Shown here: piece by piece, positions 1 through 6,214 of the stretch
How the letters are laid out: the number at the start of each line of letters is the position of its first letter
Position numbering within the stretch: the stretch's first letter is position 1
Assembly (NCBI GenBank): GCA_013041835.1
Contig: JABDRH010000662.1
Coordinates: forward strand, 1 to 6,751
Direction: 5' to 3'
Origin: Desulfatitalea sp.
Lineage (GTDB): Bacteria; Desulfobacterota; Desulfobacteria; Desulfobacterales; Desulfosarcinaceae
DNA: 6,751 nt
Notes under the pieces: model-generated
The model's input: the letters and a program-made list of their open reading frames with translations, nothing else
What the model was told of the DNA's origin: nothing
Database searches by the model: none
Position numbers and translations under genes: made by a program

Positions 1-8
1 CGACAGCA

Positions 9-29
9 TTGGGGGGCAGCCCTCCCCAA
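9..29. repeat. GC-rich hairpin after the operon's last reading frame
   Basis: On the minus strand this 21-nt stretch can fold as TTGGGG, a bulged A, GG, a GCTG loop, then CCCCCCAA. It lies 23 nt after the last stop codon of the minus-strand genes (TAG at 53-55). No T-tract follows the hairpin on the minus strand (the next bases are TGCTGTCG), and on the plus strand it is followed by A's. It is therefore not a canonical intrinsic terminator. It could be a weak transcript-end stem or one copy of a dispersed palindromic element. Nothing else is visible in bases 1-52. Confidence 0.3.
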
Positions 30-52
30 AATCCGTGATAATCTGAAACAAT

Positions 53-344
53 CTAACCGGTGCGCAGGGGGACGTCAATGGTATAGGGGATGAAAAAAAA
101 CCAAACCGTAAAGTACTTGACTGGATCTCCGGTCATGATGAAATACACCTTAGGGTTCTTTTTTTCCCCGGCGTTGTGTTCAACATGCCGAGCAGTGCAT
201 CCTCCTTGCACCAGGGCTTCGCCGACCGCACAAGATATTGGCCGCCTTGGCCGGTGAAACGAAGGTGCGTCCACCGGTCAACAGGAACATGATCGTTAAT
301 AACAGCGTCGTCGCTTTTCAGGCATCTGTTCTTTTTCGAAACAT
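53..344 (-). pseudogene. Disrupted gene for a small secreted protein (in-frame stop at codon 9 and a frame change)
   Basis: An AGGAG ribosome binding site (351-355) sits 6 nt before an ATG at 344. The reading frame begins MFRKRTDA and then meets TGA at 320-318. Past that stop the same frame continues as a convincing signal peptide: positive n-region, hydrophobic KATTLLLTIMFLLTGG, then a SPAKAA cleavage site. It stays open to a TGA at 182-180. The coding-like signal then passes to the frame one base further on, which is open from a GTG at 274 to TAG at 53 and reads KKNPKVYFIMTGDPVKYFTV in its second half. A CGA-to-TGA transition plus one indel would explain the whole pattern. The gene lies 19 nt after the NikL-like gene, as the last member of the operon. 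I do not recognise the protein family. Alternatives are a short functional product starting at the internal ATG (290-288), or sequencing errors. Confidence 0.5.
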
Positions 345-363
345 GGGAATCTCCTCTCTTTGA

Positions 364-831
364 TTAGCGCTTGGGCAAATGCCGCGACCTCCACCCGTAA
401 AGCAATCCGTACAACCCGAAAATGATCGACAAGGCGACCCCTCCTTTAAGGGGCCGACTCATCGAGGGGTTGGCCGTGGAAAGGGGTGACGGAGCGGCTG
501 GCTTTCCATCGATTTCGGGAGTAACCGAAAAATTCAGGGCCAGGCGGTGGCCCATGCCGTCTTGCACGGTGGCCCGCCAATCCCCGGGCGTGTCCGCTCT
601 GACCATGAAACATCCGTTGCGATCGGTGCGCCCGGTCTGAAACACGATCTTCGCATCGGGGGCCTTGACTTCGACCTTGGCGTAACTCATGGGTTCACCG
701 TCGTCGTACAGGGCCGTGATGCAATGGGCCCTGACGGTGTCGATGTATCCCTCGACACCATGACACCAACCCTGGGTGGTGAACATCATCGCTACCAAAA
801 GCGCAGCGATCCATATGCTACCTGTTTTCAT
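364..831 (-). CDS. Membrane-anchored periplasmic protein resembling NikL/CbiL of nickel/cobalt uptake
   Basis: The 155-aa product has an N-terminal signal sequence (residues 1-23) with likely cleavage at GWC|HGVEG, which would leave a histidine at the mature N-terminus. A compact beta-rich domain follows (about 30-103), with DDGEPMSYAKVEV, a GRTDRNGCFMV turn and GDWRATVQDGMGHRL. This pattern fits carboxypeptidase-regulatory/Ig-like domains, and the DGMGHR ending is like that of the NikL/CbiL accessory proteins of ECF-type nickel/cobalt transporters. After a Pro/Ser-rich linker there is one C-terminal membrane segment (about 130-147) with a basic RSRHLPKR tail, so the domain should sit in the periplasm, tethered to the inner membrane. 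The start follows an AAAGGA ribosome binding site 9 nt upstream, and only 13 nt separate it from the permease stop, so it belongs to the same operon. The NikL assignment is from remembered pattern. The usual M, Q and O transporter partners are not in the window. Confidence 0.68.
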   Translation of the reverse strand: MKTGSIWIAALLVAMMFTTQGWCHGVEGYIDTVRAHCITALYDDGEPMSYAKVEVKAPDAKIVFQTGRTDRNGCFMVRADTPGDWRATVQDGMGHRLALNFSVTPEIDGKPAAPSPLSTANPSMSRPLKGGVALSIIFGLYGLLYGWRSRHLPKR

Positions 832-844
832 TTTTCTTCATCCT

Positions 845-2233
845 TTAGCCGTCTTCGGTGAGAATCGCGCGAGGCGCCGGCATCCGGCGGCGGTCAAACC
901 AACTGTAGGCCACCCTGCCCAGGCCGATGGTCCCCAACCCGAACAGGGCGGTTATGGGCTGGCTCTTGATGGAGAAGATGATGATCCACAAGTTGCCGAA
1001 AATGAACAATAACGGCGTCAGCGGATAACCAAAGGTCCGGTAGGCGCCGGCAAAATGCGTCGCGTGCCGTCGTATGCGCATCAGGCCGATGACTGTCAGC
1101 ATGGCAAACAGGGAAAGGGTGAAGCCGATATACAACAATAGACTTTCGAAGGAGGCCGAGACCACCATGGCCACGGCGATGGCGGCTTGAAGAAAAATGG
1201 ATGCGGCCGGTGTGCGGCGATTGGCATCCAGACGGCCGAACACCGGGAAAAACAACCGGTCTTTGGACATGGCGTAGTAGATTCTCGGTCCGGTCAGGGT
1301 CATGGCGCTGACCACGGACAACAGCCCCAGGGCGACGGCGCCGCTGAAAACCCGGCTCATTTTGGAACCGAAAAGGGAGGCCGCCGATGTGGCCCCGATT
1401 TCCATAACCCCCTGCATGGCCGATGGTGGCAGGGCATACAGGTAGACGAGGTTCAGCGATACATACAAGATCACCACCAGGGACGTACCGGCAAACAGGG
1501 AAAGGGGAATGTTTTTTTGGGGATTGAGAATTTCGTCTCCCAGGTACGCGGCGGCGTTCCAGCCGCTGTAGGCAAAGGAGACGAAAATCAGGGCCACGGC
1601 AAACTTCTCCGAAGACCAGGATGTATTTGCCGCCGCTGAAAAATGGTCGATGCTGCCGTTGCCCAGCCATAAACCGGCGCCGATGAACACGACCACCAGG
1701 GTGATTTTAAACACGGTCAATCCGTTTTGAACCCGGCTGCCGACGTGCAGGCTATGGCAGTGGATCAGGGAAAAGATAACGATCACGCCGATGGCGGTCA
1801 GGGTCAACGGTGACAAGGTCACAAGGCGGGTGCCGGCCATGGAAAACACCATCCCCCCATCGCCCGCGGGGATGGCAAAGGTCTTGAAAAGGTAGGCGGC
1901 AAAAGCCATGGATGCCGCCGCGATCGGCGCGGAAAATCCAACGAAAAGGCTGATCCAGCCCGATAGAAAGCTTACCGGCCGGCCCAAACTCTCCTTTAAA
2001 AAGACATACTCGCCGCCGGCCTTGGGAAATCGCGCCCCGAGTTCGCCGTAGCAAAGGGCGCCGCACAGGGCGAACAGCCCGCCGAACAACCAGCACAGGA
2101 GCAGGGCCACCGGATCACCCAACTCGGCCATGATAAATCCGGAAGTGGTGAAAATGCCGGTGCCGACCATGTTGGCGACGACCAGGGTCGCCGCCGAAAA
2201 CAAGCCCAGTTCTCTTTTTAGTCTATTGGACAT
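845..2233 (-). CDS. APC-superfamily permease, probable amino-acid transporter
   Basis: The 462-aa hydrophobic protein has the length and about 12 membrane segments expected of the amino acid-polyamine-organocation superfamily. The first helix carries NMVGTGIF (residues 21-28), the substrate-backbone-binding GxGIF-type motif. Helix 6 carries FAYSGWNAAAY (220-230), followed by DEILNPQKNIP (233-243), a hallmark of the LAT-like and related amino-acid permeases. GELGARFPKAGGEYVFL (63-79) is the usual loop after helix 2. It would import or exchange an amino acid or related amine across the inner membrane; the substrate cannot be read from the sequence. The ATG at 2233 has no clear ribosome binding site of its own. 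It lies 2 nt after the stop of a 17-codon ORF with a good site, so translation is probably coupled. It sits between the methylase-like lipoprotein and the NikL-like gene, which makes a role linked to the metal or tetrapyrrole system possible but unproven. Confidence 0.92.
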   Translation of the reverse strand: MSNRLKRELGLFSAATLVVANMVGTGIFTTSGFIMAELGDPVALLLCWLFGGLFALCGALCYGELGARFPKAGGEYVFLKESLGRPVSFLSGWISLFVGFSAPIAAASMAFAAYLFKTFAIPAGDGGMVFSMAGTRLVTLSPLTLTAIGVIVIFSLIHCHSLHVGSRVQNGLTVFKITLVVVFIGAGLWLGNGSIDHFSAAANTSWSSEKFAVALIFVSFAYSGWNAAAYLGDEILNPQKNIPLSLFAGTSLVVILYVSLNLVYLYALPPSAMQGVMEIGATSAASLFGSKMSRVFSGAVALGLLSVVSAMTLTGPRIYYAMSKDRLFFPVFGRLDANRRTPAASIFLQAAIAVAMVVSASFESLLLYIGFTLSLFAMLTVIGLMRIRRHATHFAGAYRTFGYPLTPLLFIFGNLWIIIFSIKSQPITALFGLGTIGLGRVAYSWFDRRRMPAPRAILTEDG

Positions 2234-2235
2234 TT

Positions 2236-2289
2236 TTACTTTATGAAAACGACGGTCAGCAGCAAAAGGGTCGGTAATCGGTTTTTCAT
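2236..2289 (-). CDS. 17-codon leader-like ORF upstream of the permease
   Basis: ATG at 2289 is preceded by GGAGAG (2295-2300) with a 5-nt spacer. It encodes MKNRLPTLLLLTVVFIK and ends with TAA at 2238-2236, two bases before the permease ATG. The peptide has a Lys/Arg start and a run of L/V/T/F, like the first half of a signal peptide or a tiny membrane peptide. It has no cleavage site or mature part. Its ribosome binding site is the only clear one available for the permease, so it probably serves translational coupling. It could also be the stub of a secreted-protein gene whose remainder was deleted. There is no run of one particular amino acid that would indicate an attenuator. That it is translated is inferred from the site and spacing only. 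Confidence 0.42.
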   Translation of the reverse strand: MKNRLPTLLLLTVVFIK

Positions 2290-2294
2290 TTTAA

Positions 2295-2300
2295 CTCTCC
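2295..2300 (-). promoter_or_regulatory. Ribosome binding site of the 17-codon ORF, probably also serving the permease
   Basis: GGAGAG on the minus strand lies 5 nt before the leader ATG. The bases immediately upstream of the permease ATG (TTTTCATAAAGTAAAA) contain no comparable purine-rich site, so this element probably decides translation of both reading frames. Confidence 0.45.
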
Positions 2301-2335
2301 AAAATGGTTTGGTGGTGGTTGTGATCTTATGATGA

Positions 2336-4000
2336 TTAGTTCACGCTCCGGTCCAGAAAGTCGCCCACATACAGCAGATACTCGAAGGGGAGACGATCCT
2401 TGCCCACGCGATCGAGAACCGTTTCCAAGGTTGCGTGCATCACCTGTTCCCGGTCGGCGTAACCGGCGCTCAGTACGATGGCCACCGGCGTGTCGGTCGA
2501 ATAGTGTTTGGAAAGAGCGTCGATGAACTTTTGGAACTCGGTGCGCATGGTGAACAGCACCATGGTGCTCTGGTGGGGTGCCATTTCATCCACCGACCAG
2601 CCCGAGGCCAGGATGACCGAATGAGAGGTCTTGCCCTCGGTCACACCGGCCTTGAGGGCCGCATTGGCCGCGTTGAAACAGCTCAGGCCCGGCACGACCT
2701 CGGTGCGAAGATCGCGCAATTCGGTAAGCGACCAGGAGCAGGGGCCGAAAACCAAGGGATCGCCGCTGTCCAACATGGCCACGGTCTTGCCCCCGGCCAC
2801 CGCATTTCTTACCAAGGCGGCGAATTCCGCCTGCTTTTGGTGGTATTCCTCACAGCTCATGCGCTCACGGGCACGGTCGGCGGGAGAAACGTCGGCGCAG
2901 GATTTGCCATAGAAGGGAAAGAGCCGGTGATACCCGGTGATCACCTCCTTGCCGGCCAGGTAGCGCCGAAATTTATCCTCGAGCCGCCGGTGGGCGAAGA
3001 TCAGGTCCGCCGATTCGATGACTTTCAGTCCGCGCAGGGTGATCAGGTCCGGATCGCCGGGCCCCACCCCCACCAGGTAGAATTTGCCAAGGCCCCCAGT
3101 GTCGGTCGGCTTTGCCCGGCATTGGGCATGGTCCAGACGCCGACCCACGTATACGATGGACCGTCGTCCGTCGACGCGCGAAAGATCCGCGTTAAACCCG
3201 CCCACGGTGCCCAGAGTTGTTTTCTCCTCGCCCACCACGCCGGCATCAGCCACGATGGCCACCGGTGTGTCGGCGGCATAGGCAGAAGAAAGCCGAGCAA
3301 ACAGCGCCTTCATGTCCCGGGGCATGAAAATCACCGTGGTGGCCCGCTGGTGGCCGGCCAATTGCTCCAAGGCATCCCGGCTGTTTTCCTTTTTAAACGG
3401 CGCGGTGAGAATGACTTCACCCAGGCCGACCTTCAGCGCCGCATTGGCCGCGTTGAAGGCGCTCAGCCCCGGAACGATGCTGGGATTAAGGTCACCCAGT
3501 TCCCTGAGGCTCCAGATGTCCGGCCCATAAATGGTGGGATCGCCGCTGCTGAGCAGCACCACATGCCGGCCCGCCGATACGGCCTCCCTGACCAGACCGG
3601 CGAATTCGGTCTGCTTTTGATGGTATTGTTCGCAGCTCATCCGGTGTAGCGCACCTTCAGGCGTTTTCGCCTCGCTGCAATCCTTGCCATAGTAGCGGAA
3701 CAGGACTCCGTATCCGTCCAGGACCTGTTTGTCCGTAAAATCCACGTAGGGATTCAGTTTCGCCTGGATTCGCGAATTGCAGAAAACCACGTCCGCGTTG
3801 CTGATGGCTTCCATGGCGCGCACGGTCAAAAGATCCCCGTCTCCGGGGCCGATGCCCACGACCCGGTAGCTGCCCGGGGGGTGATCCGATTCGGCGGTGG
3901 AAGGCGGGATGGGGGTTGTGCATCCGATGGTCACCAGCCACAGGAGCCCTAGGGCAAAGGTCCCGATCAAGCATCGATGGGATATGCGCTTGTCTTTCAT
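2336..4000 (-). CDS. Predicted lipoprotein with two tandem tetrapyrrole-methylase domains
   Basis: The 554-aa product starts with a lipoprotein signal peptide: basic MKDKRISHR, a hydrophobic core, then VTIGC with the lipidated Cys at residue 27. T28 follows, so there is no inner-membrane retention Asp. Two copies of the tetrapyrrole (corrin/porphyrin) methylase fold follow, at about 45-290 and 306-550. Each has the N-terminal GxGPGDxDLxTxR motif (49-61; 311-323), the SGDPxxxGP motif (152-160; 412-420), a PGLSxFNAANAAL segment (177-189; 437-449) and a CbiF-like PVAIVxxAG ending (246-254; 505-513). Family members normally transfer methyl groups from S-adenosylmethionine to precorrins or uroporphyrinogen in the cytoplasm. 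Here the signal places the protein in the periplasm, so ligand binding may have replaced catalysis. Both copies share an added YGKxC-x14-CExYHQKQ segment. The start has GAGG 8 nt upstream, and no later Met would keep domain 1 intact. The gene lies 36 nt after the receptor gene. Confidence 0.9.
   Translation of the reverse strand: MKDKRISHRCLIGTFALGLLWLVTIGCTTPIPPSTAESDHPPGSYRVVGIGPGDGDLLTVRAMEAISNADVVFCNSRIQAKLNPYVDFTDKQVLDGYGVLFRYYGKDCSEAKTPEGALHRMSCEQYHQKQTEFAGLVREAVSAGRHVVLLSSGDPTIYGPDIWSLRELGDLNPSIVPGLSAFNAANAALKVGLGEVILTAPFKKENSRDALEQLAGHQRATTVIFMPRDMKALFARLSSAYAADTPVAIVADAGVVGEEKTTLGTVGGFNADLSRVDGRRSIVYVGRRLDHAQCRAKPTDTGGLGKFYLVGVGPGDPDLITLRGLKVIESADLIFAHRRLEDKFRRYLAGKEVITGYHRLFPFYGKSCADVSPADRARERMSCEEYHQKQAEFAALVRNAVAGGKTVAMLDSGDPLVFGPCSWSLTELRDLRTEVVPGLSCFNAANAALKAGVTEGKTSHSVILASGWSVDEMAPHQSTMVLFTMRTEFQKFIDALSKHYSTDTPVAIVLSAGYADREQVMHATLETVLDRVGKDRLPFEYLLYVGDFLDRSVN
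2351..3085 (-). repeat. Second internal methylase repeat of the lipoprotein (residues 306-550)
   Basis: This block aligns with residues 45-290 at an almost constant offset of 260 codons. Shared landmarks are G311 (with G49), C368 (C108), C383 (C123), H387 (H127), D414 (D154) and the FNAANAAL segment (N443 with N183). A 20-nt stretch at 2658-2677 is identical to 3438-3457, exactly 780 nt apart. Cysteines 421 and 441 have no partner in the first copy. Confidence 0.85.
3131..3868 (-). repeat. First internal methylase repeat of the lipoprotein (residues 45-290)
   Basis: This is the first copy of the duplicated tetrapyrrole-methylase domain. The segment at 3602-3640, which encodes the SCEQYHQKQTEF region, matches 2822-2860 of the second copy at 33 of 39 bases. 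The pair therefore arose by internal duplication and this segment has stayed unusually conserved. Confidence 0.85.
3920..4000 (-). other. Lipoprotein signal peptide of the methylase-like protein
   Basis: Residues 1-27 form a basic n-region (MKDKRISHR), a hydrophobic core (CLIGTFALGLLWLV) and the lipobox TIGC, ending at Cys27. A Pro/Ser/Thr-rich linker (TTPIPPSTAESDHPPGS) leads to the first domain at about residue 45. Thr at position +2 favours outer-membrane sorting by the E. coli rule; whether that rule holds in this organism is not known. Confidence 0.85.
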
Positions 4001-4023
4001 GTCATTTTCCTCAATTCCTGGTA

Positions 4024-4044
4024 GATTTTAAAACAGTTAAAATC
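4024..4044. repeat. Perfect AT-rich inverted repeat over the receptor stop codon
   Basis: GATTTTAA (4024-4031) and TTAAAATC (4037-4044) are perfect 8-nt inverted arms with a 5-nt spacer. They span the receptor's TAA (4039-4037) and the start of the gap before the lipoprotein gene. The stem is AT-only except for its outer pair and has no T-tract, so it is a poor terminator. It could be a protein-binding dyad, a weak mRNA stem between the two genes, or chance. Confidence 0.35.
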
Positions 4045-6214
4045 GAAGGCGCAATGTCGCGCCCGCGGTGCGATCATCGGCCATAAAACCTTCGGTGTTG
4101 TAGTAAGCTTCATCGAAAAGGTTCTTCACATAGAGGCTCAATGCGGCCTCTTGCATTAAATACTTCTTTTCCCACAAAACCTGTTCAATGCCGACATCCA
4201 CCGTGTGATGGGCATCGATGGAGACTCGTCGAAAATACCAGACGTCATCACTCAGTTTATAAGAAACTTCAGTGACTTCAGAACTTTGAAAGCGATAGTC
4301 CATCTTCAGTTCCGTCTTTTCGAGCAATTGATAGCGGATGCCGGCGCTGACCCGGTGCCTGGCCCGTTGATCCAGTTCGGTCTCGGCCGCGCTTTCGTCT
4401 CCCCGGTTCTCGAAGTCCTGCCATGAGTATCCCAGGTAAAAGGAGAGGTTGTTGGCGAGGTGACCGTTGGCCTGCACATCCAAACCGTAACGATAGATCT
4501 CTTCCAGGTTGACCTTGTAATCGCTGAAACGCAATTCCTCCCTGTAATCGGGGTTTTCGGGATCTCTATCCGAAAAGCCGGCATAGTCACTGTTTGTGGC
4601 GATGAAATCCTTGATGTCGTAGAAGGAGAAATCAACGGAAAAGTCGATATCGTTGAACAGGCGGCGGTCGAAAATGAGATCGTAGCCCATTCCGTGCTCC
4701 GGCTCCAGAAACGCGCCGGCTGGTTTACCCTGGGGGTTGTAATCCCCATGGTAATCCGGTGCGCGCCAGATCTTGCTCACGCCCAGGGAAAGGGCGCTGT
4801 CACGCAACCAATCGGCCATTCGATCCATCTTCCAGGTGACGAAGGATTTGGGAATGAACTGGTCCCAATCGCGTTCGATGTAACGACCCAAGGTACTGTT
4901 CCATAACTTTCCCTTGGCTTCATTGCTCACCCAGATGTTTACTTTCTCATAGCGCAGCCCCAGGGTCAGGTCCAAACTATCCAAAAGCTTCCATCGATGT
5001 TGAAGATAACCGCCTTTTTTATTGATACGTTCCGTTTTCTCATCGTCCAATCCCTCATCCGAAAGTTTTGCCAAATCGAATCCGATGGTGGTCGTGTGAT
5101 CTTCCGACCACCGGATCTCATCTTCGAGTTTGCCGCCCTCCTGCCACCAGTCCGTATCCATGACACTCGCCTCGGTGTCGCCGATCTTCTCGTAATAGGC
5201 GCGCGTTCGGTTGTCCTTTCCCGTGTACGCATTCAGATTAATCCGGCCGATGGGCGTGGGATGTTCCACGCTTAGTCGATACGAATAGGATTCGCCGTCC
5301 CAGGTGGGTTTCATATAGGGGTCGAATGGGCCGCCTCCGGCTACGGGATAGCCGGCGTCATAATCGCCGTCCGCCTCGCCGGGATTGTTGACCGGCGGAT
5401 GTCTGTCGGTGTCGCTGCTCGAGGCGCTCAGTGTCACGAAACCATCGCCCGGCAACAGATAACCGAGGCGCCCGTACACGGTTTTAATCTCGGTCTCGCT
5501 TCGCCTGAGGTAACCGTCGGTCGAGTAGTTGTGGTAGGCCGCGTCATAACAAAGATTTTTTATGGACCCGCTGGCGGTCGCAACCGTGCTGATGGTCTCG
5601 TAGGAACTGTAACTGGCAGTCAAGGCGAGATCCGGTTTAAGCCCTTCTTTTCGTATGGGCTTTCGGGTGACCATGTTGATCGTGCCGCCGATGCTTTTGC
5701 TGTCGAACAGGGCCGAGTGAGGGCCGGGAAGGATCTCGACTTTTTTGATCATGAAAGTCGGGAGTATCGCGTAATCGACAATGTTGCTGGATTTTCTCCC
5801 GCCCGTCTTTTGGACCGATACCGCGTCTATGGCGGTTACGAAACGCTTGGCGTCGAATCCTCGCAGATAAATGGAATCGACGCCAGGGTCCTGGTCCGTG
5901 CCGCGAAAGTCGACGATCGGCTGAGTCTTGAGCAGATCCTGAATGTTGCTCTTATCGCCGACGGATGAGAAATCATCGACGTCGATGACGGTTTTCGAAG
6001 GGGTTTGCTCAATTCCATGGAATCCGCTTTTCCCGGTAACGACGATCGTTTCCAATTTTCTGACCGCTTGTGATTCCGGTTGATCAACCGACGTTGACTG
6101 TTTCGCCGAATCCGATCCGGAAACCGCCTCCCGGGCCCATCCCACACTATTTGCGCACACGCCGATCAACAAGAGAACACCACACCATCCTGCCCAGATA
6201 CCCATCCGCTTCAT
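4037..6214 (-). CDS. TonB-dependent outer-membrane receptor
   Basis: The 725-aa protein has a Sec signal peptide (residues 1-27, ending GWA) and a TonB-box-like ETIVVT (55-60). A plug domain follows, with DLLKTQPIVDFRG, IYLRGFDAKRF and the typical plug ending EILPGPHSALFDSKSIGGTINMVTRKP. The rest is a beta-barrel of alternating aromatic strands, closing with a strand that ends in the C-terminal Phe (RLRF), as expected for Bam-assembled barrels. It should import a scarce ligand (metal chelate, corrinoid, heme or siderophore) using energy from TonB-ExbBD, which are not in the window. No heme-receptor FRAP/NPNL motif is evident. The start has GGGAG 11 nt upstream, and a second ATG three codons in is a minor alternative. 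It is the first gene of the operon; the neighbouring methylase-like lipoprotein and NikL-like protein suggest a tetrapyrrole or nickel/cobalt ligand, by inference only. Confidence 0.95.
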   Translation of the reverse strand: MKRMGIWAGWCGVLLLIGVCANSVGWAREAVSGSDSAKQSTSVDQPESQAVRKLETIVVTGKSGFHGIEQTPSKTVIDVDDFSSVGDKSNIQDLLKTQPIVDFRGTDQDPGVDSIYLRGFDAKRFVTAIDAVSVQKTGGRKSSNIVDYAILPTFMIKKVEILPGPHSALFDSKSIGGTINMVTRKPIRKEGLKPDLALTASYSSYETISTVATASGSIKNLCYDAAYHNYSTDGYLRRSETEIKTVYGRLGYLLPGDGFVTLSASSSDTDRHPPVNNPGEADGDYDAGYPVAGGGPFDPYMKPTWDGESYSYRLSVEHPTPIGRINLNAYTGKDNRTRAYYEKIGDTEASVMDTDWWQEGGKLEDEIRWSEDHTTTIGFDLAKLSDEGLDDEKTERINKKGGYLQHRWKLLDSLDLTLGLRYEKVNIWVSNEAKGKLWNSTLGRYIERDWDQFIPKSFVTWKMDRMADWLRDSALSLGVSKIWRAPDYHGDYNPQGKPAGAFLEPEHGMGYDLIFDRRLFNDIDFSVDFSFYDIKDFIATNSDYAGFSDRDPENPDYREELRFSDYKVNLEEIYRYGLDVQANGHLANNLSFYLGYSWQDFENRGDESAAETELDQRARHRVSAGIRYQLLEKTELKMDYRFQSSEVTEVSYKLSDDVWYFRRVSIDAHHTVDVGIEQVLWEKKYLMQEAALSLYVKNLFDEAYYNTEGFMADDRTAGATLRLRF

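Noticed and set aside
318..320. TGA at codon 9 as a selenocysteine codon
   Set aside because: It falls in the n-region of a signal peptide, where selenocysteine would serve no purpose. Only a 4-bp AGCG/CGCT stem lies downstream, too small and too close for a bacterial SECIS, and the frame breaks again later.
2435..3649. 404-codon open frame on the plus strand
   Set aside because: It lies wholly antisense to the methylase-like lipoprotein gene. Its translation has no recognisable domain, while the minus-strand frame has clear duplicated motifs; it is a shadow of GC-rich codons.
3999..4007. Two-codon ORF (ATG ACA TGA) overlapping the lipoprotein start
   Set aside because: Only 3 nt separate the GAGG site from that ATG, whereas the true start is at the better 8-nt spacing. 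It is most likely chance.
5399..5968. 189-codon open frame on the plus strand inside the receptor gene
   Set aside because: It is antisense to the plug and early barrel of the TonB-dependent receptor, with no signature of its own.
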